Positions 1-10,500 of a stretch of DNA of 64,000 nt are shown piece after piece. The stretch is from the NCBI GenBank assembly GCA_965242505.1, contig OZ251449.1:868001-932000 (forward strand). Direction: 5' to 3'. The stretch comes from UBA2966 sp965242505. GTDB taxonomy: Bacteria; Pseudomonadota; Alphaproteobacteria; UBA2966. Made by a program: the position numbers and the translations under genes. How positions within the stretch are numbered: the stretch's first letter is position 1; each line of letters opens with the position of its first letter. The notes beneath the pieces were generated by a model, which was given only the letters and a program-made list of their open reading frames with translations, searched no databases and was not told the origin of the DNA.

Positions 1-1
1 G

Positions 2-718
2 TTCGGCTCGCTGGTGGGCGGCTCGGCCCTCGTGGGTTTCCTCCTCGCGCTGGTCCTGGGGCCGCTGGTCGTCGGCGCCATCGCCGTCGCCTCCGACTGG
101 CTGATTCTGAGGCGCGTCGACTACGACCCGGAGAGCACCATCGTGGCGACCATCGGGCTGCTCTACATCATCCAGCAGATCGTGCTGACGTTCTACGGCG
201 GCGACGCGAAGTCCGTCGAGGCCCCCGTCTATTTCCGCGTCTCGTTCCCGTGGTTCGGCTACTCCGGCTACAAACTGGTCGTGGCGGGGACGTCCGCGCT
301 GTTGCTGATCGGGACGTGGATCGTCATTTCCCGGACCCAGATGGGCCTCTACATGCGGGCCACCCAGCAGGACGAGGAGATGGCCCAGGCCTGCGGCGTT
401 CCCGTCCGCCGCGTGTACGCGCTGGTCTTCGGGTTCGGCGCGGCGCTGGCGGCGGCGGCCGGCGTGCTCGTCGTGCCGATGCAGCAGGCCCACTACCTGA
501 TGGGGCTCGACCCGCTGCTGCTGTCGTTCATCGTCGTCATCATCGGCGGCCTCGGCAATCTGCGAGGAACGCTCGTCGCGGCCTTCGTCATCGGAATCAC
601 GGACGGCGTGATTTCCGTCTTCTTCTCGCCGACGCTGGCCAAGATTCTCGCCACGCTGCTGGTGGCGCTGGTGCTCGTGGCGCGGCCCGGCGGACTGTTC
701 GGGGACGAAGAGGCGTGA
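2..718 (+). CDS. livH: Branched-chain amino-acid ABC transporter permease LivH (5' truncated by window)
   Basis: Inner-membrane permease of a high-affinity branched-chain amino-acid (or amide/urea-like) ABC importer. The reading frame is open from base 2, so the N-terminus lies outside the window; about 238 residues are visible. They contain several hydrophobic segments and the LivH-like stretch with GLGNLRGTLVAAFVIG near the C-terminus. The stop (716-718) overlaps the GTG start of livM, and livG and livF follow, giving the standard livHMGF order. The periplasmic binding protein would be expected upstream, outside the window. Substrate cannot be fixed from sequence alone. Confidence 0.9.
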   Translation, partial: FGSLVGGSALVGFLLALVLGPLVVGAIAVASDWLILRRVDYDPESTIVATIGLLYIIQQIVLTFYGGDAKSVEAPVYFRVSFPWFGYSGYKLVVAGTSALLLIGTWIVISRTQMGLYMRATQQDEEMAQACGVPVRRVYALVFGFGAALAAAAGVLVVPMQQAHYLMGLDPLLLSFIVVIIGGLGNLRGTLVAAFVIGITDGVISVFFSPTLAKILATLLVALVLVARPGGLFGDEEA

Positions 719-1673
719 ACCGCCGGATCTCCGCCAGGGTTCTCGCCCTCCATCTCGGCGTCATTGCGCTGTTGCTGGCGGCGCAGTTCTTCCTGTCGCC
801 GTACCACCACACGAATCTGGCGCGGATCATGATCTTCGCCGCGTTCGCGTCGGGCTACAACGTCCTGCTGGGATACACGGGCCTGCTGAGCCTCGGGCAC
901 GCCATGTTCTTCGCCGCCGGCGTCTACGGCGCGGGGTTGCCCGTGTTCTATCTCGGGTTCGGCGCGCTCGAGGCCTTCGCGGCCGGCGTCGCCTCGAGCT
1001 TCGCGCTCGCCGTCGCGTTCGGACTGATCGTCATCCGCACGGGCGGCGCCTCGTTCCTGATCGTCACCCTCATGTTCGCGCAGGCGGCGTTCCTCGCCAC
1101 CCTCTATTTCAACGAGATCACGCTCGGGGATCAGGGCATCGTGATATCGCAGACGCTGCCGCCCCTCGAGGTGGGGGGCGCCGTGTTCGAATTTTCCGAC
1201 CCGGACGTGAAGTACAACGCCGCGTTGCTGTTGTTCGCCGCCGCCTTCCTCGTCTGCATGGCGGTCGTGTATTCGCCGATCGGCCGCGTGTTCGTCGCCA
1301 TCCGGGAGAACGAGGCGCGCACCCGTATGCTGGGTTACGACACCTACCGGTACAAGCTGGCGGCGCTGACGATCTCGGCCACGATCTCGGGCGCCTCGGG
1401 CGCGATGTACGCGCTGCTGTTCTCGTATATCGGGTCCACCTTCGCGTCCATCGAGTACTCGATATTCCCGTTGCTGTGGACCCTGGTCGGCGGCATGGGC
1501 ACCTTGCTCGGTCCTCTCCTCGGGACGGGGCTCATGTTCTATCTCATCGACGTCGCCAGCGGACTGACCGAGAGTCACCTGATCGTCGTGGGTATCGCGC
1601 TGGTCGCCATGGTGCTCTACTTCCCCAAGGGCATCATGGGCGCGATCCGCGAGAAGTGGTTGCCGTGGCTGCC

Positions 1674-1677
<4 letters not shown>
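715..1677 (+). CDS. livM: Branched-chain amino-acid ABC transporter permease LivM
   Basis: Second membrane permease of the Liv-type importer, about 320 residues. I chose the GTG at 715, which overlaps the livH stop as GTGA; this makes the protein start VNRRISARVLALHLGVIALL, a normal first membrane segment. The conserved LivM region YNVLLGYTGLLSLGHAMFF follows the first segment, and many hydrophobic stretches continue to the C-terminal LYFPKGIMG motif. The stop overlaps the GTG of livG by four bases, so the operon is translationally coupled. Known family: BPD_transp_2 permeases. Substrate is inferred only. Confidence 0.92.
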
Positions 1678-2406
<729 letters not shown>

Positions 2407-2420
<14 letters not shown>

Positions 2421-3108
2421 GAACGTCGACTGCTACCACGGCGCCGTCCGGGTTCTGAAGGGCGTGTCCCTCGGCGTCGGCGCGGGCGAGATCGTCGGCT
2501 TGCTGGGCCGGAACGGCGCCGGCAAGACCACCGTGCTGCGCGCCGTCATGGGGCAGGTCAAGCCGCGCGCGGGCCGCATCGAGATGGACGGAAACGAGCT
2601 GAACGCCCTCGCGCCGCACGACGTCGCCGGGCTCGGCATCGCCTACGTTCCCCAGGGACGGAGGCTGTTTGCCGGGCTCAGCGTCGAGGAGAACCTGCGG
2701 ATGGGCCTGTTGGCCCGGCGGGGCGGGGAGGACGCCCTCGACCGGGTGCTCGGCCTGTTCCCCGTCCTGACGGAGCGCATGCGCCAGCGCGCCGGAACGC
2801 TGAGCGGCGGCGAGCAGCAGATGCTCGCGACCGCCCGCGCCCTGTGCCTCGACCCGCGGCTCCTTCTGCTCGACGAACCGAGCGAAGGGTTGATGCCGAC
2901 GGTCGTGGCGACGTTGCTGGACACCGTCGCCGGCTTGAAGGACCGCGGCGTCGGCGTCCTGCTCGTCGAGCAGAAGGTGGAGGCCGCCTTGCAGATCGCC
3001 GACCGCATCGTCTTCATCGAGAACGGGGCGGTCGCGGGCGAGTCGACGCCGGAAGAGCTCGACGAGGACCCGCGGCCGCTTCACCGGTACGTCGGCGTCC
3101 GCCGTTGA
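2407..3108 (+). CDS. livF: Branched-chain amino-acid ABC transporter ATP-binding protein LivF
   Basis: Second ATPase of the Liv importer, 233 residues, the usual LivF length. Walker A is GRNGAGKTTV, the signature is LSGGEQQMLATARAL, and Walker B is LLLLDEPSEG. It starts with ATG inside the end of livG. The last codons and stop (about 3101-3108) match the edge of a GC-rich dispersed repeat seen again near 38606, so the repeat seems to supply the 3' end of the gene. It is the last gene of the livHMGF operon. Confidence 0.93.
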
Positions 3109-3194
3109 CGCTCCTCCCCCTGAATAGGGGGAGCCATCCACGCTCCGCCCCCTTGGCAGGGGGAGGTCGGGAGGGAGTTCGCATGGACGCGCGC
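3101..3194 (+). repeat. Dispersed GC-rich intergenic repeat, family A
   Basis: A CTCCTCCCCC tract, then a degenerate palindrome built from CCCCTTGGCAGGGGG, then GGTCGGGAGGG and GCATGGACGCGCG. The same order of blocks recurs at 4073, 7454 and 38640, and inverted at 34447 and 42648. It lies between livF and the next gene and overlaps the livF stop. The palindromic core could fold in RNA; function is unknown. Confidence 0.75.
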
Positions 3195-3230
3195 TTGCGG
3201 ACGACCCCGCGACGGTGTAGCCTCGGCCCC

Positions 3231-3971
3231 ATGGCCATGAAGATCACGCCCGTTCCCGGCTTCGACACGCTGACCTACGCGCGCCGCCTCAAGGCGGCCG
3301 GCGTGGACGAGGCTCAGGCGGAAGCGCACGCCGAGGCCATCCGCGACGCTGTGGCGGAAGGCGTCGCCACTAGGGACGACGTTGCCGCGCTCGGGGGCGA
3401 CCTCGACAAGGGACTCGCCGCAGTCAGGGGCGACCTCGATACCGGACTTGCCGCAGTCAGAGGCGACCTCGATACCGGACTCGCCGCGCTCAAGACTGAC
3501 CTGGACAATGGCCTCGCCGCCGCCAAGGCCGATTTCGTCCGCCTCGAAGACAGGATGGCCACCAAGGCCGATCTCGACGAGGGACTCGGCGCCGTCAAGG
3601 CCGACGTGGCCGAGCTCAGGGCCGACCTGGACAAGGGACTCGCCGCTGCCAAGGTGGACCTCGATACCGGCCTCGCCGCGCTCAAGGTCGAGCTCAAGAC
3701 CGATGTCGCCGCGCTCAGGGCCGACTTGGACAAAGGACTCGCCGCCGCCAAGGTGGACCTCGATGCTGGCCTCGCCGCCGCCAAAGCCGACATCGTCCGC
3801 CTCGAAGACAAGATGGCCACCAGGGACGACGTCGCCGCGCTCAAAACGGACATGGCCAACCTCGAAACCCGGTTGACGGTCCGCTTCGTCGGCATCGCTG
3901 TCGGGATCGTGCTCGCCAACGCCGGCTTGACCTTCGGCCTGCTCAAGCTGCTGCCGCCCGCCGCCGGTTGA
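3231..3971 (+). CDS. DUF1640-like hendecad-repeat coiled-coil protein with C-terminal membrane anchor
   Basis: A 246-residue protein starting at ATG 3231 (MAMKITPVPGFDTLTYARRL). Residues 1-45 form a small head that is common in DUF1640/CCDC90-like proteins. Residues of about 46-215 are almost entirely 11-residue repeats of the form A-x-[KR]-x-DLD-x-GLA, broken by a conserved insert VRLEDKMATRDDV that appears twice. A single hydrophobic segment near the C-terminus (FVGIAVGIVLANAGLTFGLL) should anchor it in a membrane. Eleven-residue periodicity predicts a long right-handed coiled coil. The role is unknown; family assignment is from recalled sequence style, not a search. Confidence 0.7.
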   Translation: MAMKITPVPGFDTLTYARRLKAAGVDEAQAEAHAEAIRDAVAEGVATRDDVAALGGDLDKGLAAVRGDLDTGLAAVRGDLDTGLAALKTDLDNGLAAAKADFVRLEDRMATKADLDEGLGAVKADVAELRADLDKGLAAAKVDLDTGLAALKVELKTDVAALRADLDKGLAAAKVDLDAGLAAAKADIVRLEDKMATRDDVAALKTDMANLETRLTVRFVGIAVGIVLANAGLTFGLLKLLPPAAG

Positions 3972-4012
3972 CCCGCGCCCCGGCCCTCCCCCGCCAGGGG
4001 GGGAAGGGAAGG

Positions 4013-4058
4013 AAAGAAGAGAAGAGAAGAGAAGAGAAGAGAAGAGAAGAGAAGAGAA
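4013..4058 (+). repeat. AAGAG pentanucleotide microsatellite
   Basis: About eight to nine uninterrupted copies of the 5-bp unit AAGAG (GAAGA register), a purine-only run on the plus strand. It lies between the coiled-coil gene and a family A dispersed repeat, outside any credible gene. Copy number of such tracts is usually unstable. Confidence 0.9.
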
Positions 4059-4072
4059 CGCGCCGCCCCGCG

Positions 4073-4158
4073 CACTCCTCTCCTCTGGACAGGGGGAGCC
4101 ATCCATGCTCCTCCCCCTGGCAGGGGGGAGGTCGGGAGGGGGGTCCGCCGGACGCGAC
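4073..4158 (+). repeat. Dispersed GC-rich intergenic repeat, family A
   Basis: A second family A copy: a CTCCTCTCC start, GGGGGAGCCATCCATGCTCC, then CCCCCTGGCAGGGGGG and GGTCGGGAGGGGGGTCCG. It follows the AAGAG microsatellite and precedes the convergent 3' end of the dctP gene. The palindrome CCCCCTGGCAGGGGGG could form a short hairpin. No gene is supported between 3972 and 4225. Confidence 0.75.
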
Positions 4159-4225
4159 GCCCCGCGCGGGAGAGGAGGGGAGGGGAACGCCGCGAAGGCG
4201 CCCTCCCGCCCGCTCTCGGTCTCGC

Positions 4226-5296
4226 TCAGAGGCCCGAGCCCTTCTTGCGTTCGTGCTCCGTGAGCCGGGTGATCCGCGCGCATTCCTTCAGGCGGTCGTA
4301 CATGGGCGCCAGTTCGGGGTCGCCGCCCATGATCTCGTCGCTGATCGGGGCCGTGCGCTTCATGAATTCGTCACGGTCCGCCGTCGACAGGCGGATCACC
4401 TCGCCGCCCTTGCTGCGCCACAGGTTCGCCGCCCGGCGGTCGTAGCGGATGACCACGTCCTCCATGTAACGCTCCAGCTCGGCGCCGACGTCCAGCACGG
4501 CCTTTTGCAGATCGGCCGGCAGGGAGTCGAAGAACTTCTTGCTCATCATCGCCATGTCGGGGATGTGGGTGTCCTCGACCAGGGTGACGTACTTGGTGAC
4601 GTCGAAGAACTTCAGCGCCGCGAGCACGACGATGGTGCTGCGGATGCCGTCGAGTTGGCCGCGCTGCAACGCCGGGATGACGTTGGCCATGTCCATGGGG
4701 ATTCCGGCGCCGCCGAACTCGTCGATGACGGCGCGCTCGACGTCGGTGGCCAGCACGCGGATCTTCTTGCCCTTGAAGTCGGCGAGCGTGCGGATGGGGT
4801 CGAGCGACGCGTAGGCCGTCGGCCCGTAGTCGAAGATGGCCACGCCGATCATGCCCTTGTCCTCGGTCATCCGCATGAAGTGGTCGCGGAAATGCGGACA
4901 GCTCAGGGCCCGGGAGATATGGGCGATGTCGTCGAACAGCCCGGGCACGTCGGTCACCTGATAGCGCGGGTCGACGCCCTTGAAGAAGCCGGGCGGCAAC
5001 ATGCTGATCTCGATGGTGCCGACCTGGACGCCGTCCACCATTTCGGCCACGCTCCCGAGCTGGTGGCCGGGGAAGAGCTGGACGTCGATCCGCCCGTCGG
5101 TCACTTCCTCGAGACGCTGCTCGTACTTCCGTCCGAATTCGTGATGGATCTCGTCGGTCGGGAAGATGGCGACCTTGATCACGAACTCGGCCGCCGCCAG
5201 CGCCTGCTGCGGGCCGACGACCAGGAACGCCGCCAACGCCGCGCCCAGCAGGGCAGCCGGCAAATCGGGGACCGGTCTCGAAAACATCCTGGACAT
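4226..5296 (-). CDS. dctP: TRAP transporter substrate-binding protein DctP
   Basis: Periplasmic solute receptor of a TRAP transporter for a carboxylate-type substrate, 356 residues. I place the start at ATG 5296 (MSRMFSRPVPDLPAALLG), eight bases after a GGGAGG ribosome site; this gives a clean signal peptide ending near ALAAAEF. The mature part begins with FVIKVAIFPTDEIHHEFGRK and carries the DctP-like GKKIRVLATDVERAVIDEFG region. It diverges from dctQM, its membrane partners, across 191 bp that should hold both promoters. The ligand cannot be named from sequence. Confidence 0.9.
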   Translation of the reverse strand: MSRMFSRPVPDLPAALLGAALAAFLVVGPQQALAAAEFVIKVAIFPTDEIHHEFGRKYEQRLEEVTDGRIDVQLFPGHQLGSVAEMVDGVQVGTIEISMLPPGFFKGVDPRYQVTDVPGLFDDIAHISRALSCPHFRDHFMRMTEDKGMIGVAIFDYGPTAYASLDPIRTLADFKGKKIRVLATDVERAVIDEFGGAGIPMDMANVIPALQRGQLDGIRSTIVVLAALKFFDVTKYVTLVEDTHIPDMAMMSKKFFDSLPADLQKAVLDVGAELERYMEDVVIRYDRRAANLWRSKGGEVIRLSTADRDEFMKRTAPISDEIMGGDPELAPMYDRLKECARITRLTEHERKKGSGL

Positions 5297-5487
5297 CTGA
5301 AGCCTCCCTTCGTTTCGTTTCGATATGCTTCGCGAGTTGAGCTTAGATGGCCGTGTCGGTACTGTAAAGTGCGCAAGGACCCCTTGAGTGTTGTTTTTCC
5401 TTGGGTTTTGCACTCCGGGGAAGCGGTCGGCGCGCCGCCGCCGGCGCGTTCGGAACGCGGTCGCCGCGAGAAGGAGCCGCCGCCGTC

Positions 5488-6063
5488 ATGAGCATGGAGT
5501 CCGGTTCCCCCGGCGAGGTCCGCCGCCGGCGACTCGAGCGGGTCGTCCTCGCGGTCCCCCGTTTCATCTGCGGCGTCCTCGTGCTGGCGGTCGTCGCGGT
5601 CACGGGCGCCAACGTCGTCGCGCGCTACGTCTTCCTCTCGCCCTTCTTCTGGGCCGAGGAGGCGCTGACCTACGTGATGATCTGCTTCGTCTACGTCGCG
5701 GCGATCCTGGTGACCTGGGACGGGCGGCACCTGCGCATGGACATCCTGTCGCAATACCTGCCGAGACCGTGGAAGGAGATCGTGAACTTCGTTTCCACGG
5801 TCCTGTTCATCGCCGTCTGCGCGTTCGTGGTCGCGCAGTCGTTCAAGGTGACGATGGTGCAGATCGAGTTCGGGAAACGGAGCGTCGCGGCCGAAATTCC
5901 CATGGTGATTCCGCACTCGATGGTGCTCGTCGGCTTTTTCTTCATGCTCGTGGCGGTCGTGGTCCGGTTCCGCGCCAACGTCGCCGGAGAGCTCGGCGGC
6001 GAACGCGACGACGTCGAGCGGGCCGACGACGACGGCCGGCGCCTCGGGGATGGCGGTGTCTAG
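5488..6063 (+). CDS. dctQ: TRAP transporter small permease DctQ
   Basis: Small integral-membrane subunit of the TRAP transporter, 191 residues. ATG 5488 has AAGGAG at 5471; the longer open frame upstream is non-coding. Four hydrophobic segments are visible, with the DctQ-like GANVVARYVF after the first and FWAEEALTYVMI in the second. The C-terminal tail is acidic. The gene lies 33 bp before dctM and opposite dctP, making a full DctPQM set. Confidence 0.88.
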   Translation: MSMESGSPGEVRRRRLERVVLAVPRFICGVLVLAVVAVTGANVVARYVFLSPFFWAEEALTYVMICFVYVAAILVTWDGRHLRMDILSQYLPRPWKEIVNFVSTVLFIAVCAFVVAQSFKVTMVQIEFGKRSVAAEIPMVIPHSMVLVGFFFMLVAVVVRFRANVAGELGGERDDVERADDDGRRLGDGGV

Positions 6064-6096
6064 GACGTCCGGCCGCGCCCGGACCGGGGGAGCGCC

Positions 6097-7374
6097 ATGG
6101 CCTGGGTGATGATCCTCCTGCCCCTCGGCCTGTTGGTCCTGGGGTTCCCCGTGTTCCTCATACTGATCACGACGTCCGCCGTCGCGCTCCTGTTCTTCAT
6201 GAACGTGCCGCTGGAGATCGCGCACCTGAAGATGTTCGGCGGCGTGGACAAGCTGTCGTTCCTGGCCGCGCCCTTCTTCATCTTCGCGGGCGAGCTGATG
6301 AGCCGGGGCGGGCTGTCCAACCGGATCGTGGAGTGGGTGCGGTCGATCGCCGGAGGCGTGCGGGGCAGCCTGCCCATCACCGCGGTCGGATCATGCGCGT
6401 TCTTCGGCGCCATGTCGGGGTCCGGTGCGGCGACGACCGCCGCCGTCGGCCAGGTTCTCTACCGGCCGCTGCTGCGCGACGGGTACGACGAGAGCTTCTC
6501 CGCCGGCGTGCTGGCCTCGTCGGGCGCCATCGCGGTGATCATCCCGCCGTCCATCGCCATGATCGTCTACGGCGGCTCGGCCGAGGTGTCAGTGGTCAAG
6601 CTGTTCATCGCCGGGTTCGTTCCCGGCCTCCTGCTGGCCGCGCTGATGGCGGGCTACATCTATCTTTACGCTCGCCTGAACGGCGTGGGGCGCGCGCAGA
6701 GCTTCCGGTTCCGCGAAGTCGTCCGCGCGTCGCGCGCCGGCGTCCTCGCCCTGATGACGCCCCTCATCGTCCTTGGCGGCATCTACACGGGGATATTCGA
6801 TCCCACCGAGGCGGGGGCCGTGGCCGGCATCTACGCGATCCTCGTGACCATGTGCGCCTACAGGGAGCTCGACTGGCGCGGCCTCTGGGAAGCGGCGGTC
6901 CGGACCGCCTACGTGTGCGCCCAGATCTTCATCATCATCGCCGCCGCCGGACTCTACTCCTGGCTGCTGACCATCAGCGGCGTTCCCCAGTCGATCGTCG
7001 GCTTCATCGACGACGTCGGCGCCACGCCGTGGATGGTGCTGCTGGTGATCAACCTGCTGCTGCTGATCGTCGGCTGCCTGCTCGATCCCATCTCGGCGAT
7101 CATCATCCTCACGCCGCTCCTGCTGCCGATCGTGAACGCCGCCGGCATCGATCTCGTCCACTTCGGCATCATCATGGTGATGAACGTCGAGATCGGCATG
7201 TTCACGCCGCCGTTCGGGCTCAACATCTTCGTCGTGCAGTCGGTGCTGCGCGCGCCGCTCGCCGCGATCTACCGGGGCGTGGCGCCGTTCATCGCCATCA
7301 ACGTCATCGCCCTCGGGATCATCACCTACGTGCCCGAGGTCTCGCTGTTCCTGCCCCGCGTGATGGGACCGTAA
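6097..7374 (+). CDS. dctM: TRAP transporter large permease DctM
   Basis: Large transport subunit of the TRAP system, 425 residues, the usual length for DctM/SiaM. It starts at ATG 6097 after GGGGGAG. About twelve hydrophobic segments are visible. Family stretches include FFIFAGELMSRGGLSNRIV, the GAMSGSGAATTAAVG helix hairpin, IIPPSIAMIVYG, DPTEAGAVAG and EIGMFTPPFGLN. It uses a sodium gradient in characterised homologues. It is the last gene before the CRISPR region. Confidence 0.93.
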   Translation: MAWVMILLPLGLLVLGFPVFLILITTSAVALLFFMNVPLEIAHLKMFGGVDKLSFLAAPFFIFAGELMSRGGLSNRIVEWVRSIAGGVRGSLPITAVGSCAFFGAMSGSGAATTAAVGQVLYRPLLRDGYDESFSAGVLASSGAIAVIIPPSIAMIVYGGSAEVSVVKLFIAGFVPGLLLAALMAGYIYLYARLNGVGRAQSFRFREVVRASRAGVLALMTPLIVLGGIYTGIFDPTEAGAVAGIYAILVTMCAYRELDWRGLWEAAVRTAYVCAQIFIIIAAAGLYSWLLTISGVPQSIVGFIDDVGATPWMVLLVINLLLLIVGCLLDPISAIIILTPLLLPIVNAAGIDLVHFGIIMVMNVEIGMFTPPFGLNIFVVQSVLRAPLAAIYRGVAPFIAINVIALGIITYVPEVSLFLPRVMGP

Positions 7375-7453
7375 GGGCCGGCCGCCGGGGTTCATGCCCC
7401 GATGGCCTCGCCGAGTTCCTCCTCCTGAACGGATGACGGGAGGGGCCATTATC

Positions 7454-7508
7454 ACTCCTCCCCCCTGGCAGGGGGGAGGTCGGGAGGGGGGTCCGCATGG
7501 ACATGCGA
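7454..7508 (+). repeat. Dispersed GC-rich intergenic repeat, family A, touching the CRISPR trailer end
   Basis: A well preserved family A copy (CCCCCCTGGCAGGGGGG, then GGTCGGGAGGGGGGTCCG and CATGGACATGCG). It ends three to four bases before the degenerate last CRISPR repeat at 7512. The rest of the gap between dctM and the array (7375-7453) shows nothing recognisable. Confidence 0.75.
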
Positions 7509-7511
7509 TCG

Positions 7512-10500
7512 GCGTTATCCCCGCGTGCGCGGGGGAATCGGCATGGTCGGCACCATGCCGCAGGAATGGTGGGGTCTATCCCCGCGTGTGCGGGGGAACC
7601 CGCCTCGACGGTGGCCGTCCGCACCCATTCCGGGGTCTATCCCCGCGTGTGCGGGGGAACCGAAGACCCGATGGGTCCGACCTGTCCGGCGCGCGGTCTA
7701 TCCCCGCGTGTGCGGGGGAACCGAGATGCCGTTCGTAGGCGTCGGGCCAATCGAGGGTCTATCCCCGCGTGTGCGGGGGAACCATTTCACCGGGCGCGCC
7801 GCCGCCGGGAAGGTAGGGTCTATCCCCGCGTGTGCGGGGGAACCTGATGGGTTCGGCTTCCAGTCGAGCGGATTGCGGGTCTATCCCCGCGTGTGCGGGG
7901 GAACCGGTCACGAGCAGCAGCCCTTCGGCGACGAGCCGGGTCTATCCCCGCGTGTGCGGGGGAACCATGGGCACGACGCTGGAGCAGACGGCGGAGGAGG
8001 GTCTATCCCCGCGTGTGCGGGGGAACCATCCAGGCGATCGTCCGGTCGGCGAGGGACCCGGGTCTATCCCCGCGTGTGCGGGGGAACCATGGGCACGACG
8101 CTGGAGCAGACGGCGGAGGAGGGTCTATCCCCGCGTGTGCGGGGGAACCCCGGCCAGGTCCTGGATGACGCCGTGGTGCTCGGGTCTATCCCCGCGTGTG
8201 CGGGGGAACCATCCAGGCGATCGTCCGGTCGGCGAGGGACCCGGGTCTATCCCCGCGTGTGCGGGGGAACCTCGGGATCCTCGAGGCGCCAGCGGCGTCC
8301 GTCGGGTCTATCCCCGCGTGTGCGGGGGAACCCGCGCCAGGCCCTCCGCCAGCCACTCCCGCAGGGGGTCTATCCCCGCGTGTGCGGGGGAACCCAAGGA
8401 ATTTGACGGCTTCCTTGTTGAAGGTGGGGTCTATCCCCGCGTGTGCGGGGGAACCGATGTGGAGCCGCCCGCCCCCGATCCCGCCCCGGGTCTATCCCCG
8501 CGTGTGCGGGGGAACCATGTCGACCGTGGCCGCCGCCAGGTCTCGCCGGGGTCTATCCCCGCGTGTGCGGGGGAACTGCGTTCAGGTTGAGCGCCAGTTG
8601 CTTCAGCACGGGTCTATCCCCGCGTGTGCGGGGGAACCGCGCGCGGTCGGTCGGGGTCCACGACCTCGATGGGTCTATCCCCGCGTGTGCGGGGGAACCA
8701 ACTTCATACAACAGAGGAAATAGAAGGTATCGGGTCTATCCCCGCGTGTGCGGGGGAACCAGTTCCCGTTGCGCTAGCAGTTCCGCCGCTGCGGGTCTAT
8801 CCCCGCGTGTGCGGGGGAACCAACCGAGCAGTCCTGTTCGGGGAACAATCGAAGGGTCTATCCCCGCGTGTGCGGGGGAACCTCCACCGACCTGCGCGTG
8901 ACGGAGACCGCGGCGGGTCTATCCCCGCGTGTGCGGGGGAACCTGCCGAGGACCGCCGTCGCCAAATTGGAAGGCGGGTCTATCCCCGCGTGTGCGGGGG
9001 AACCTTGTCATCGGGGGGATTCCGGAACTCGATGCCGGGTCTATCCCCGCGTGTGCGGGGGAACCACTCGAGGAGAACGGGCGGCCTCGATGAGGGAGGG
9101 TCTATCCCCGCGTGTGCGGGGGAACCGCTCGCTCGTCCCGTGTGCCCGCCTCCAGGATGGGTCTATCCCCGCGTGTGCGGGGGAACCCACGGCCGCGTCG
9201 AGGGCGCCGAGGCGCATCAGGGTCTATCCCCGCGTGTGCGGGGGAACCATTGTCGTCGTCGTCAGTGGTGAACGTCGGCCGGGTCTATCCCCGCGTGTGC
9301 GGGGGAACCTGATTCCCATGCCCAGGTTGCGTGATCTCTTCGGGTCTATCCCCGCGTGTGCGGGGGAACCTTCTCGTCGCTCCAGTCGGGGACCACGATC
9401 ACGGGTCTATCCCCGCGTGTGCGGGGGAACCGCGACCTCGCGCGATTCCCGGCGGCGGAGGTCGGGTCTATCCCCGCGTGTGCGGGGGAACCGTCGAAGC
9501 CCGCCGGAGGCGGACCTCGCCTTCGGGTCTATCCCCGCGTGTGCGGGGGAACCGCCGAGGCCGCCGACGCCTTCATCGCGGAATGGGGTCTATCCCCGCG
9601 TGTGCGGGGGAACCATTTCCGCGTCGTCGTCGGCGACTCGATCGACGGGTCTATCCCCGCGTGTGCGGGGGAACCGAGGGGCGGTTGTCCGCCCTGGCCG
9701 ATCTCGCGGGTCTATCCCCGCGTGTGCGGGGGAACCAGGTCTGTCCCAGCCAGCTGCGCTCGGCTTCTGGGTCTATCCCCGCGTGTGCGGGGGAACCGTG
9801 AGCAACTACCGGAGCACCTACCCGATCGAGGGTCTATCCCCGCGTGTGCGGGGGAACCAAGCGCGCGCATGGCCTCGCGCCGGTCCTGGTGGGTCTATCC
9901 CCGCGTGTGCGGGGGAACCACTGGGTCGCGCGAAACACGGACTGGCTCCCCGGGTCTATCCCCGCGTGTGCGGGGGAACCCCAGCAGCGCGCGGCGGTCC
10001 TTTTCGGCCGCCGGGTCTATCCCCGCGTGTGCGGGGGAACCGAAGCCCTGTGTCAATCCTGGAGGGTATTCGCGGGTCTATCCCCGCGTGTGCGGGGGAA
10101 CCGACCCTTCCTGCGCGCGTTCCTCGATGCTCTGGGGTCTATCCCCGCGTGTGCGGGGGAACCGACAACGCGCCCTATGGCGTCATACAGGACCGGGGTC
10201 TATCCCCGCGTGTGCGGGGGAACCTGCTGGCCATTCTCCGATGAAGACGAAGCGCAAGGTCTATCCCCGCGTGTGCGGGGGAACCTTCGACGTCGAGGCG
10301 GCCCTCGCCGCGCTCTAGGGTCTATCCCCGCGTGTGCGGGGGAACCGCTTGTTGTTCACTCATTGGATTATCCTTTCTGGGTCTATCCCCGCGTGTGCGG
10401 GGGAACCCTCTGTTAGACCTTGTGCAAGCCCGTAAGCGTGGGTCTATCCCCGCGTGTGCGGGGGAACCGCGACGCGAGTCTCCAGGCCGATGCGCAGGAG

